Shown here: positions 28,698-36,873 of the stretch, one piece after another
Position numbering within the stretch: the first letter of the stretch is position 1
Layout: every line of letters starts with the position of its first letter
NCBI GenBank assembly: GCA_902775565.1
Contig: CACYMP010000023.1
Location: 1 to 37,176, forward strand
DNA from: Oscillospiraceae bacterium
Lineage (GTDB): Bacteria; Bacillota; Clostridia; Saccharofermentanales; Saccharofermentanaceae
Direction: 5' to 3'
Length of the DNA stretch: 37,176 bases
The notes under the pieces: model-generated
Told to the model about the DNA's origin: nothing
Database searches by the model: none
What the model saw: the letters and a program-made list of their open reading frames with translations, nothing else
Made by a program: the position numbers and the translations under genes

Positions 28698-28931
28698 TTA
28701 CCCGACGGCATTGTTAACGAAATCAAAAAGCGGTCCGGTATATCCCATGTAAAAGGCAACGAAAACTGCAGTAATAACGACAACGGCCAAGATACCCGCC
28801 AGACATCTTGAGAAGAAAAGATTGGTCTTAGCCTTTCTTAAGGTGTCGCCAATAGACAGGTTTGACCTGTTGTCCGTGTTGATTCTTGAGTTCGCCAGGC
28901 TCGGCGCTCTAACTGTATTTTCGTGTCTCAA
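28698..28931 (-). CDS. Small single-span membrane protein
   Basis: A 77-residue protein with a polar N-terminal half and one membrane helix at about 43-63 (CLAGILAVVVITAVFVAFYMGY). No family is recognised. A start at GTG 28952 is possible, but TTG 28931 is chosen because GGAGG lies eight bases before it and the predicted transcription start is close to 28952. First gene of the secA operon, six bases before yerC. Its place just ahead of secA might hint at a link with secretion, but nothing in the sequence shows this. Confidence 0.65.
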   Translation of the reverse strand: MRHENTVRAPSLANSRINTDNRSNLSIGDTLRKAKTNLFFSRCLAGILAVVVITAVFVAFYMGYTGPLFDFVNNAVG

Positions 28932-28958
28932 ACAAGATACCTCCAAATTCACCGATAT

Positions 28959-28987
28959 ATCTTAACGCAATATCGAATTTAATACAA
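28959..28987 (-). promoter_or_regulatory. Probable promoter of the secA operon
   Basis: Minus strand TTGTAT (28987-28982), 17-base spacer, TAAGAT (28964-28959). The -35 box is identical to that of the def operon. A TTGACG further upstream (about 29012-29017) is a second possible -35 but has only a poor -10 partner. Confidence 0.5.
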
Positions 28988-29027
28988 TAAATTAAATATA
29001 AGGAAATATCCCGTCAATTTTCTGAAA

Positions 29028-30029
29028 TTACGGCTGTTTGTCCGCATATTTTGAGGAATTGCCGTATTCTTTAATCTCAAGAGTCACACCTTTGGTCCTG
29101 GCATATTCCTTCAGAGAAGATACCACATCTTTCCTGTCTTTGGGAGAATTCGATGGAACAACGACCTTTAAGGTCTTGCTTTTAATGTCTCCGACCTTAT
29201 AGATCTTTCCGTTTATGTTCTTCTCGGTACCGTTAAACTTCGAAAGTTCATCTATATCGGCTTTTATGCTCTTACTGATCTTTGACTTGGAACTGTAGTA
29301 AGGCGCGGTCAGGTCTATGGTCTTAAGAGACGTGGCATTTCCGCCCGAATAATCGTCTATAACCGGATATGTCTTGGGCAGATTCGTATTAAAGACCTTC
29401 CTGAAAGCTTCGCCTCTTTTGAAATTATCCTGGTCCCATATGTCTTTACCGCCGTTTTTCGGGTCTGAACCTTCAAGTATCAGCGATGAATCGCCGTAAA
29501 GAGGTATTATCTGGTAGATCTGCTTATGTCTTCTTCCTGCCACCGTAACCACTGAATAATCGACCGTGACCTCGATAACGTGGCGTTTGCTGCTTATATC
29601 GAAATTGACATCAATGTCGTCCGGACAAAAGAATGCCGACCCGCCGTTGCGCGCTTTATAGTAGAGCACGATGTTTTTGGCCATAGTGCCTGCCAGAACA
29701 CCCTCAAGCACGGATTCCTCGAGCTTAAACCCTGATATCGAATTGATCCCGCCAACGGCTTTCAGGACTGTTCCGATAACCGAAGAAGCCTTCGTGCCTT
29801 CCACACCAGTGTCCGGAAATGCGTTCAGAAGGACCGAAGCGGCATCTCCGGCCGGTACGGTGACCGGATATAACAGCGACATGTTCTCACAGCACTGGTT
29901 TACAGCTCTGGTCATAAGGATATCGGTCCTGTACAGGTTAATTGCACTCACTATGCAGGCAATTAATAAAAGCACTATCGTAAAGCAGATTGATGTCTCG
30001 ACTGTAACGCTTCCTTTTTTGTTTTTCAT
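29028..30029 (-). CDS. TadE/TadG-like membrane-anchored protein
   Basis: A 333-residue protein beginning with a short basic stretch and GSVTVETSICFTIVLLLIACIV, the pattern of a TadE-like (type IV pseudopilin-like) N-terminus: a Gly, a Glu a few residues later, then one long hydrophobic helix (about 8-30). The remainder is a soluble, probably extracytoplasmic domain of no recognised family, rich in beta-type stretches (VIEVTVDYSVVTV). The ribosome binding site overlaps the stop of the gene before it (GGGTGA). Third and last gene of the cluster. No Tad ATPase, prepilin peptidase or major pilin gene is in the window, so role as pilus-associated pseudopilin is inference. Confidence 0.6.
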   Translation of the reverse strand: MKNKKGSVTVETSICFTIVLLLIACIVSAINLYRTDILMTRAVNQCCENMSLLYPVTVPAGDAASVLLNAFPDTGVEGTKASSVIGTVLKAVGGINSISGFKLEESVLEGVLAGTMAKNIVLYYKARNGGSAFFCPDDIDVNFDISSKRHVIEVTVDYSVVTVAGRRHKQIYQIIPLYGDSSLILEGSDPKNGGKDIWDQDNFKRGEAFRKVFNTNLPKTYPVIDDYSGGNATSLKTIDLTAPYYSSKSKISKSIKADIDELSKFNGTEKNINGKIYKVGDIKSKTLKVVVPSNSPKDRKDVVSSLKEYARTKGVTLEIKEYGNSSKYADKQP

Positions 30030-30035
30030 AACCGT

Positions 30036-31400
30036 TCACCCGTATAGAACATAGCTTCTTTTGATCTCGATCTTTTTAAGACCTGCATCCGCTTTTGCGG
30101 TAAGACCGGTATAAAGATCGCCGTAGTCTCTCTTGAGGATATTAAGGCTTCTGTCGATCATCCTGTCATCGCTCTGAGCAAGCATGAAAAGATAAAGAAA
30201 ATCCCTGTATCCTGCTGTTGCGATGGTCTTATCCTTGGTCTCGGCAAGAGTTACCCGTTCCCCTTTTCTCAGCGTGTTTATATCTTTTCCGCCCTGAATT
30301 GTTGCTATCAGAAAGATCAAGGCGACGGTTATTATCCTGTAATCGATCTCGACAGACCACTCTGATATAACCGCGATTATCGCTGACAGGATCTGCGAGA
30401 CCACATCCACTTTCGACCTGAAATCCTTATCCAGATAGTCCTTAAGGAAGTTCTTGCCGGTAAGGACGGCCAGGAGCAGATAGTTTACGGCTGCGATCGA
30501 CGCATTACCCGTCAGTCCCGTCAGGATATACTCCGCATCGTCTTTATTTTTGCTGTGAATGTTAGAAAAAGCCGTTCCGTTGATCGAGTAATCAATATCC
30601 TGTTTCAGAAAACAGTCGAAATTGTAAGAAAAGTAATTAGCGGCATTTAAATGAGTAAGCAGCTTGCAGCTGGTCTTGGCCTGTGTCTCATGAAGCTCCA
30701 TCAGGCTGTCTATCAGCTTTATCGCGGGCTTCATGTCGCTTATGCTGATATTTATCGAGAGATCCTTAAGATCGTTATCATTGCCTTTAAGGCTCTTCTT
30801 TACCGACTCAAAGATGCCGAGCTTTGAATCTATATCATCGATCTTAAGCGCTTCACCTGCTTTTTCTATCCATTCAGTAAGCTTCTCAGATCCGGATATT
30901 ATGTCGCTTACAAACCCCGCCGCAGGACTTGATGTGTATTCCTTGATGCTTTTTAAGACACCGGTATTTACCAGCTCTCCGATCATTTCCGAGAAGACAT
31001 CTGCTATCTGACATATAGTGATGCCTGTTGCCCTGTATGAGTAATACATGTTTATCGCATCGCGCAGGGCTTTCCTGTCAATCTGTTTATAACCGCCGAG
31101 ATCCAGGACCGGGCCTTCCTCATATCCGCATGCCAGAAGAGCTTTCCTGTAGATGTCATCGTCAACGGCATCCTTGGTGAACGCGTAAACTCCGTACACA
31201 TCAAAAAGCTGCCTGTTGTATTCGCACATGATGCTCTCGATCTGCGCTTCTGCCGCACTGTTGACCTTGGTCATGTAATCAAGCTCCCAGACAAACGTCA
31301 GAAAAGTGCATTCGATAAGGATAACAGCCGAAAGTATTATCCCCAAAAACACCGACGAGGCACCGTAGCGGTTCTTTGGCTTCTTATTCTTTGCTCTCAT
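30036..31400 (-). CDS. DUF5702-like / TadG-like membrane protein
   Basis: A 454-residue protein with a basic N-terminus, a membrane helix at about 15-37 (SSVFLGIILSAVILIECTFLTFVW) and a long extracytoplasmic region. The segment right after the helix (AAEAQIESIMCEYNRQLFDVYGVYAF) resembles DUF5702, a family that accompanies Tad genes in Firmicutes. Two or more further hydrophobic stretches lie at about 330-375 (SAIIAVISEW, IITVALIFLIATI). Start ATG 31400 overlaps the preceding gene by 17 bases and has GGTGG upstream. It stops 6 bases before the TadE-like gene. The family match is from memory of the motif and moderately sure. Confidence 0.6.
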   Translation of the reverse strand: MRAKNKKPKNRYGASSVFLGIILSAVILIECTFLTFVWELDYMTKVNSAAEAQIESIMCEYNRQLFDVYGVYAFTKDAVDDDIYRKALLACGYEEGPVLDLGGYKQIDRKALRDAINMYYSYRATGITICQIADVFSEMIGELVNTGVLKSIKEYTSSPAAGFVSDIISGSEKLTEWIEKAGEALKIDDIDSKLGIFESVKKSLKGNDNDLKDLSINISISDMKPAIKLIDSLMELHETQAKTSCKLLTHLNAANYFSYNFDCFLKQDIDYSINGTAFSNIHSKNKDDAEYILTGLTGNASIAAVNYLLLAVLTGKNFLKDYLDKDFRSKVDVVSQILSAIIAVISEWSVEIDYRIITVALIFLIATIQGGKDINTLRKGERVTLAETKDKTIATAGYRDFLYLFMLAQSDDRMIDRSLNILKRDYGDLYTGLTAKADAGLKKIEIKRSYVLYG

Positions 31401-31692
31401 CGGTATCCACCCCGCTCGCTATGCCTGCTGCTTTGCCGTAGATAAGCCTGAAATTGTCAGAAAGGCCCGTAAGATATGTACAAAGCCTTTCCGGAGAAGC
31501 ATCATATGAGATTGCTGACCCGATCTTCCTTTCGGTAAGGAGAGTCTTATCCCTGTTCTGAAAACTGCTCTCCTCAAACCCGTATTTGCAGTCGTTAAAC
31601 GCTTCCATCGCAGTGGATTCGGGAGCAGTGACAAAGAACGTGATAAGTGTCAGGACAATCGTAAATACAATTGCAGTTTCAAGTGTCGACAT
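31384..31692 (-). CDS. Small TadE-like protein
   Basis: A 102-residue protein starting STLETAIVFTIVLTLITFFV: a Glu at position 5 directly before a single hydrophobic helix (about 6-23), as in TadE-like proteins, then about 75 polar residues. ATG 31692 follows a strong AGGGGGTG site. It is the first of three overlapping or closely spaced genes, all with similar N-terminal anchors, and no convincing promoter was found in the 80 bases upstream. That gap holds only the pheST terminator and AT-rich sequence. Confidence 0.6.
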   Translation of the reverse strand: MSTLETAIVFTIVLTLITFFVTAPESTAMEAFNDCKYGFEESSFQNRDKTLLTERKIGSAISYDASPERLCTYLTGLSDNFRLIYGKAAGIASGVDTDESKE

Positions 31693-31774
31693 ATATACAC
31701 CCCCTGATAAAGATTTACCTGATCTTACAACCGGAAAGGCATGAAAATTACCGACAAAAAACTACAAAAGCCGA

Positions 31775-31803
31775 CAAAGAAAAACGCCCGGCGAACCGGG
31801 CGT
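31775..31803 (-). terminator. Intrinsic terminator of pheST
   Basis: A perfect eight-base GC-rich stem, ACGCCCGG (31784-31791) with CCGGGCGT (31796-31803). The RNA loop is UUCG on the minus strand, and a T-rich tract TTTTTCTTT follows (31783-31775). It is 87 bases past the pheT stop. Confidence 0.92.
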
Positions 31804-31889
31804 AAATCGTGCAAAGCATTGATTTTGTTATGTGCAGGGCCAAAAGCCGTAAACAGGTCAACTATATTACCTATTAAACGGTTTTCAGA

Positions 31890-34307
31890 TCATGCACGGA
31901 GAGTTATACCGTACTTCTCACCGAGGTTGGCAAGGATCGTGGAAACAAAGCCGTCGATGACCTCAGGCTTGAACTCCTCATCCCCGGGCGTGAATACTAC
32001 GCTGAAAGCAAGGCTCTTCTTGTTGATCCCGAGCTGGATACCTTCATAGATATCGAAAAGCTCGATCTTTGTGATGTACTCACATGAAGACTTGATCTCC
32101 TTCTCAACATCGGCGCAGCTGATGCCCTTATCCATGACAAAGCAGAAATCGCGCTTTTCCTCCGTGAACTTCGGGAGCGGGATGAACTTTCTTTCCTTGC
32201 CGTAGTATTTGCTCAAAGCACGCAGATCGATCTCCGCGACATATGCGGGTACTCTCATGTCGAGCTCATCGCAGATCTCATAGAGGACCTGTCCCAAATA
32301 ACCGACATCTTCGCCGTTGCAGATGACCTTTGCCGTTCTGCCCGGGTGAAGGAATGACTTGGTATCCTTACCGTAATCGAACTCTACGTCCAGAGAATCT
32401 GCAATAACGTCAACAAGGCCCTTGAGCGAATAGAAATCCTCATCCTCGCCAAATACACCTATGCAGATAGTCTCGCGCTCATCGGGGTACTCGGTAAGAG
32501 GCAGGCTCTTAGGCAGGAACTTGTTGCCCATCTCGTAGATACGGCCTGTCAGAATGCCGTTCTTCTGGTTTCTCGCCATAGCCTTGATCATCTGGGGTGC
32601 CAAAGTTGTACGCATCAGAGAAAGGTCGATGTTGATAGGATTCAATATCTTGATGGCTTTCCTTTCGGGTGCATCCTCAGGGAGCTTCAACAGATCGAAA
32701 TCAGAGGGCGAGAAGAACGAATAATGTACGCCTTCAGAAGCGCCGGCCGCGCAAAGATCGCGTCTGATCTTAAGCTCGGAACGCTGCTTCAGGTTATAGC
32801 CGCCGCTCGTAACCTTAGCTGTAGGAATGAATGTGGGCACGATGTGATCGTAACCGTACATACGGATAACTTCCTCAGCGACATCCTGGTAAGATTCCAT
32901 ATCAACACGGTATCCGGGAATATAGATCGTAAGCTCATCGCCGTTAAGCTCAGGCGCGAAATTAAGGCCTGTAAGGATGCGTACGATATCTTCGTCAGGA
33001 ACGGTTATTCCCAATACTCCGTTAACCTTCTTTACGCTGACAGTAAGTTTTCTGGGCTCGATCGAATTGCCTGTATTGACATCGAAAGAAGTCTTGCTGA
33101 CCTTGCCGCAGCCCAATTCCTCAATGAGATGCAGAGCTCTCTTCATAGCCATGACGGTCGTATATTCGTCAACGCCCTTAGAGAATCTAAGGCTTGAGTC
33201 AGATACCTGACCAAGAGCTTTTGAGCTCTTACGGATGTTGTCGTGAGCGAACTTTGCAGCTTCGAACATGACTGCCTTGGTCGAATCAAGTATCTCGGAG
33301 TTGAGACCTCCCATGATTCCGGCAAGAGCGACAGGCTTCTTGCCGTCACAGATGACAAGGTTATCTGAAGTAAGAGCAAATTCCTTCTCATCGAGAGTAA
33401 CTATCTTCTCGCCGTCCTCTGCACGGCGGACGTGGATCTCGCCGCCTTCAAGGTACGAATAATCGAAAGCATGCATCGGCTGGCCGAGCTCGTAAAGAAC
33501 GTAGTTGGTGATATCAACGACGTTGGAGATTGCTGAACACCCAACAAGAGCGAGACGACGCTTCATCCAAAGCGGAGACTCACCTATCGTGACGTCAGAG
33601 ACATAGTGTCCGATGTATCTCGGGCAAAGGTCGGGAGCTGATACACGGATATTGAAGTCGATCGAGACATCGCTCTCGGTGTAATCAAGAGCAGGCTCTT
33701 TGACGGGCTTGCCGAGAACTGCAGCCACTTCCCTTGCAATGCCGAAGATGCTCTGGCAGTCAGGCCTGTTTGCAGTGATGGATACATCGAAAATGTAATC
33801 ATCAAGGCCTAAGATGGGCTTAACATCGCTGCCCGGAACACTGTCCGCAGGCAATACGAGAAGTCCGTTATAACCAGCACCCGGGAACATGTCCTCGGAA
33901 ACGCCCAGTTCAACGCCTGAACATAGCATGCCGTATGAGTCATAGCCTCTGAGCTTACCCTGGCCGATGGTCATGACACCTTCAACCGTAACGTGATCCT
34001 TTGCGGTAGCATATACCTGTGCTCCGATTAGAGCCAGCGGATACTTGCCGCCTGCCTCAACGTTATCAGCGCCGCAGCAGATCTGAAGGACACCGTTTTC
34101 GCCGGCATCGACAGTGCAGAGATGAAGGTGTGTTCCTTCGATCGCTTCACATGTCTTGACTTCACCGACAACGACCTTGCTTATGTCCTTGCCTACCTCA
34201 TATTTCTCTTCCACCTCGAATCCGCAGCTGAAGAGCTTCTCTTCAAGAACGTCAGGGGTGACATCAATATCAACATAATCCTTAAGCCAACTTAATGGTA
34301 CTAACAT
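31890..34307 (-). CDS. pheT: Phenylalanyl-tRNA synthetase beta subunit
   Basis: PheT is the larger chain of the (alpha-beta)2 enzyme and carries tRNA binding and editing. The 805-residue product has PLSWLKDYVDI at the start, an EMAP/OB-type tRNA-binding domain (about 40-150), and the B3/B4 editing region with GxxNSEIxD-like sequence (IMGGLNSEILDSTK). A B5 domain, a catalytic-like core (about 480-690) and a C-terminal ferredoxin-like anticodon-binding domain (from about 710, LPKFTEEKRDFCFV) follow. Length is normal. The ATG follows AAGGAGGC and lies 17 bases after pheS; both are under the T-box. Confidence 0.97.
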   Translation of the reverse strand: MLVPLSWLKDYVDIDVTPDVLEEKLFSCGFEVEEKYEVGKDISKVVVGEVKTCEAIEGTHLHLCTVDAGENGVLQICCGADNVEAGGKYPLALIGAQVYATAKDHVTVEGVMTIGQGKLRGYDSYGMLCSGVELGVSEDMFPGAGYNGLLVLPADSVPGSDVKPILGLDDYIFDVSITANRPDCQSIFGIAREVAAVLGKPVKEPALDYTESDVSIDFNIRVSAPDLCPRYIGHYVSDVTIGESPLWMKRRLALVGCSAISNVVDITNYVLYELGQPMHAFDYSYLEGGEIHVRRAEDGEKIVTLDEKEFALTSDNLVICDGKKPVALAGIMGGLNSEILDSTKAVMFEAAKFAHDNIRKSSKALGQVSDSSLRFSKGVDEYTTVMAMKRALHLIEELGCGKVSKTSFDVNTGNSIEPRKLTVSVKKVNGVLGITVPDEDIVRILTGLNFAPELNGDELTIYIPGYRVDMESYQDVAEEVIRMYGYDHIVPTFIPTAKVTSGGYNLKQRSELKIRRDLCAAGASEGVHYSFFSPSDFDLLKLPEDAPERKAIKILNPINIDLSLMRTTLAPQMIKAMARNQKNGILTGRIYEMGNKFLPKSLPLTEYPDERETICIGVFGEDEDFYSLKGLVDVIADSLDVEFDYGKDTKSFLHPGRTAKVICNGEDVGYLGQVLYEICDELDMRVPAYVAEIDLRALSKYYGKERKFIPLPKFTEEKRDFCFVMDKGISCADVEKEIKSSCEYITKIELFDIYEGIQLGINKKSLAFSVVFTPGDEEFKPEVIDGFVSTILANLGEKYGITLRA

Positions 34308-34324
34308 ATCTTTGCCTCCTTACC

Positions 34325-35368
34325 TTAATCGTCGATCTGTTCAAGCACGCGCAGATCAGACTCAAATAAGAGTTTGATGTTGTTGATGCCGTACTTGAGC
34401 ATGGCAATACGATCGATACCGATACCGAAAGCCAGACCGCTGTATTTGTCGCTGTCGATCCCGCAGCCTTCAAGAACCTTCTTGTTGACTACGCCAGCAC
34501 CAAGGACCTCGATCCAGCCTGTTCCCTTGCAGAGCTTGCATCCCTTGCCGCCGCACTGGAAGCAGGAGACGTCTACCTCAACGGAAGGCTCCGTGAACGG
34601 GAAGTAAGACGGACGAAGTCTCGTTCTTGTCTCTTCACCGAAGATCTTCTTGACGAATACGTCGAGCATACCCTGAAGATCGCAGAGTGTAATGCCCTCA
34701 TCAACTACAAGTCCTTCCATCTGGGAGAACATGGGCGAATGCGTGGCATCGTCATCGGAGCGGAAAACCTTGCCCGGTGAGATGATCTTGATCGGGGGCT
34801 GCTGAGATTCCATAACGTGAACCTGACCGGCAGAGGTCTGTGTCCTCAAAAGGAATTCAGGGCTCAGATAGAATGTATCCTGCATATCACGCGAAGGGTG
34901 GTCCTTAGGGATATTAAGAGCCGTGAAGTTATAGTGATCAGTCTCGATCTCATTACCCTCATAGACAGAGAAGCCCATAGAGCCGAAAATGTCCACGATC
35001 TGGTTTCTTACCTGGGTATTGGGATGCAGATATCCCTTCTTTAGCTTCTTTGAAGGCAGAGTAACATCAATGGTCTCAGCTTCATAGCGCGCCTTCTGCT
35101 CGGCAGCCTTGAACTCTGCATCCATGCTGTCAAACTTCTCGGTTGCCCAGTTCCTTATCTCATTGACCATCTTGCCGTAGTCGGCCTTGAGTTCTTTCGG
35201 GATCTTGCCCATCTCTTTCATGAGCGAGCCGATCTTACCTTCCTTTGAGTCCATTATGCTCTTTCTGTACTCAAAGATACCCTTTGAACTCTTGATCTCA
35301 GTAAGATCAGACTCTATCTTGGCCTTGATCTCTGACAACTTTGCGCTTAATTCACTAAGTTCAGCCAT
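34325..35368 (-). CDS. pheS: Phenylalanyl-tRNA synthetase alpha subunit
   Basis: PheS is the catalytic chain: a 347-residue class II synthetase. It starts with an N-terminal coiled coil (1-90), followed by [14 protein letters not shown], the motif 2 region [22 protein letters not shown], the zinc-knuckle-like [14 protein letters not shown] seen in many bacterial PheS, and motif 3 [13 protein letters not shown]. An in-frame extension upstream to 35590 is spurious, because it runs through the T-box and terminator. ATG 35368 has GAGGAGGC directly before it. Expression rises when uncharged tRNA-Phe binds the T-box leader (established for the class). Confidence 0.97.
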   Translation of the reverse strand: MAELSELSAKLSEIKAKIESDLTEIKSSKGIFEYRKSIMDSKEGKIGSLMKEMGKIPKELKADYGKMVNEIRNWATEKFDSMDAEFKAAEQKARYEAETIDVTLPSKKLKKGYLHPNTQVRNQIVDIFGSMGFSVYEGNEIETDHYNFTALNIPKDHPSRDMQDTFYLSPEFLLRTQTSAGQVHVMESQQPPIKIISPGKVFRSDDDATHSPMFSQMEGLVVDEGITLCDLQGMLDVFVKKIFGEETRTRLRPSYFPFTEPSVEVDVSCFQCGGKGCKLCKGTGWIEVLGAGVVNKKVLEGCGIDSDKYSGLAFGIGIDRIAMLKYGINNIKLLFESDLRVLEQIDD

Positions 35369-35397
35369 TTTTGCCTCCTCCTTGTTAGCAGTCGCCT

Positions 35398-35676
35398 GAA
35401 AAATAAAAATCCCGCGGCAACTTAAATTGCCACGGGACGAATTCGCATTAATATGCACCTTCGCGGTACCACCCATGTTCGGGATGCCATTATAACAACC
35501 CGCACTTGTATTGCGCTGTCTTGCCGCGCACCGCATCTGCTTAATCAGCCAAAAGCCGTTTTCGACAGAAGCTCCGGTGTTGAAATTCATCTTTATGCCC
35601 TTCGTATCGTGCTTTCAGCCGGTGACACGACTCTCTTTTACGGAAGCAAAAAGACTACTTACGCACCTTCATCGCA
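35398..35676 (-). promoter_or_regulatory. Phe-specific T-box leader of pheST
   Basis: The minus strand carries the T-box core GGGTGGTACCGCG at 35474-35462. It is followed by an intrinsic terminator (stem 35411-35420 with 35427-35436, one G-U pair) and the run ATTTTTATTTTT at 35410-35398. Upstream is a structured Stem I region with AGAGAGTC and a candidate specifier TTC at 35584-35582 in GAATTTCAAC, matching the Phe codon and followed by a purine. The element lies between the pheS ATG and promoter. It fills the whole 350-base gap between pheS and the MBL gene. Confidence 0.92.
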
Positions 35677-35682
35677 TTGCCC

Positions 35683-35712
35683 ATTGTACATATATGATAA
35701 GCGAAAAGTCAA
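35683..35712 (-). promoter_or_regulatory. Promoter of pheST
   Basis: Minus strand TTGACT (35712-35707), an 18-base spacer and TACAAT (35688-35683). Transcription would begin near 35676, just before Stem I of the T-box. It starts 9 bases after the MBL hydrolase stop. Confidence 0.75.
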
Positions 35713-35720
35713 GCAAACCC

Positions 35721-36332
35721 TTATTCGGCAAAGAAAGGATTGTATTTTACCTCGTCGCCGACGGTAGACTCAGGACCGTGCCCCGGGAAGATCAAAGTCT
35801 CCGGATCGAGCTTTGAAACGGCTTCAATGGATTTATTTAACAGAGCAAAAGAGCCTCCTGCCATATCAGTTCTACCAACAGAACCTGCAAATACGGTATC
35901 TCCGGTAAAAAGATATTGCTTGTCTTCTTCCCTGAACATATAGCATACCGAACCCATTGTGTGGCCCGGAGTACTTAATACATCAATTTCAATACCGCCT
36001 ATGTTGATACTGCCCTCGGCTTTTACGTAAGGGAAATCGAAAACCTTGGCAAGACCGTCCATATATGAGCAGTTATCCCCTGGATCACCGAGAAGGACCT
36101 GATCGGCAGGATTCATGTATATCGGGGCATCCGGGAATCTCTCATGCCATTCATCAACATACTTTATATGGTCGTAATGACCGTGAGTAATAAGTATCGC
36201 TATTACATTTGTCACTTCGGAAGAGACCTTATCGGGCGTAACGGACGGATCGACAACAAAAACGCCGTTATCAAAACATGCCAAATACATATTTGACATT
36301 AAAGGTCCCTTGGGGATTCTTAAGATTTTCAT
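35721..36332 (-). CDS. MBL-fold metallo-hydrolase (glyoxalase II-like)
   Basis: A 203-residue metallo-beta-lactamase-fold protein with all metal ligands of the small hydrolase group: HGHYDH (50-55), H124 in TPGHTMGS, D145 in FTGDTVF, and H185 in FPGHGPEST. Together with SVGRTDM this fits the YcbL/YqgX-like glyoxalase II branch, which hydrolyses thioesters such as S-lactoyl conjugates. The substrate is not certain. The start ATG 36332 lies six bases after the upstream gene's stop, with a poor ribosome binding site, so coupling is likely. The neighbour's methylglyoxal-synthase-like fold makes a methylglyoxal-related role tempting but unproven. Confidence 0.88.
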   Translation of the reverse strand: MKILRIPKGPLMSNMYLACFDNGVFVVDPSVTPDKVSSEVTNVIAILITHGHYDHIKYVDEWHERFPDAPIYMNPADQVLLGDPGDNCSYMDGLAKVFDFPYVKAEGSINIGGIEIDVLSTPGHTMGSVCYMFREEDKQYLFTGDTVFAGSVGRTDMAGGSFALLNKSIEAVSKLDPETLIFPGHGPESTVGDEVKYNPFFAE

Positions 36333-36338
36333 GAAATA

Positions 36339-36752
36339 TCAGCCAACGGAGCCCTGATTGTCGGCAGCGTTCCACTCACGGTAATCAAGAGCACCGTTAT
36401 CGATAGCGGTGATCAGGATCTCGGCGGAAGCGATGTTCGTAGCATAAGGGATGATATTCTGGTCGCATACATCCAAAAGCTCGCCCGGATTGGACTCACC
36501 CTTTGTCCTGCCGTCCCTCAGATAGATAACGCAGTCAATGCCGTTAAACTCAGCTCTTGAAGCAAGCTGCTCAAAACCGCTCGAATAATCTACCGACAGA
36601 CCCGAAACGTCCAGATCGGCAGAAGACTTAAGCAGCTTGGCGGTGTTATAAACAGAGATAAGCTGATGCTTCTCAAGAAGGGGCTTATACGCAATACAAA
36701 AATTGACGAGAAGTTCCGTCTTTCTGTTATCAGCCATCAGAACGATTTTCAT
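36339..36752 (-). CDS. Methylglyoxal-synthase-like domain protein, active site altered
   Basis: A 137-residue single-domain protein with the MGS fold: KIVLMADNRK at the start, then CVIYLRD (74-80), and IPYATNIASAEILI (101-114), which matches MgsA closely. The key MgsA motif GGDQQ, with the catalytic Asp, reads SGFEQ (58-62). The usual AHD near the N-terminus is ADN, and the PHDPD stretch is ESNPG. D80 remains. I infer that it does not make methylglyoxal from DHAP and may instead bind a phosphate ligand or have a new role. The ATG at 36752 follows GGGGGC; a TTG one codon earlier is possible. First gene of a two-gene unit with the MBL hydrolase. Confidence 0.75.
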   Translation of the reverse strand: MKIVLMADNRKTELLVNFCIAYKPLLEKHQLISVYNTAKLLKSSADLDVSGLSVDYSSGFEQLASRAEFNGIDCVIYLRDGRTKGESNPGELLDVCDQNIIPYATNIASAEILITAIDNGALDYREWNAADNQGSVG

Positions 36753-36782
36753 CAAGAAGCCCCCATTAAAGATACTGATGAA

Positions 36783-36811
36783 ATTTTAACGTATAAAGTT
36801 TTTGCGGACAA
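36783..36811 (-). promoter_or_regulatory. Probable promoter of the MGS-like/MBL unit
   Basis: Minus strand TTGTCC (36811-36806), 17-base spacer, TAAAAT (36788-36783), about 30 bases before the ATG. No clear terminator hairpin for the upstream penicillin-binding protein gene was found in the 120-base gap. Confidence 0.6.
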
Positions 36812-36873
36812 TTTCCCTTTAATACAAAACTGCGGCAAAAAAACTGTCTTTATGTCAAATAGCCTTAAATATA

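Noticed and set aside
29000..29027. Possible terminator after the Tad-like cluster
   Set aside because: The inverted repeat there is short, AT-rich and imperfect, and no T run follows it on the minus strand.
35369..35590. N-terminal extension of pheS by 74 codons
   Set aside because: The region is the T-box leader and terminator; the true ATG with GAGGAGGC is at 35368.
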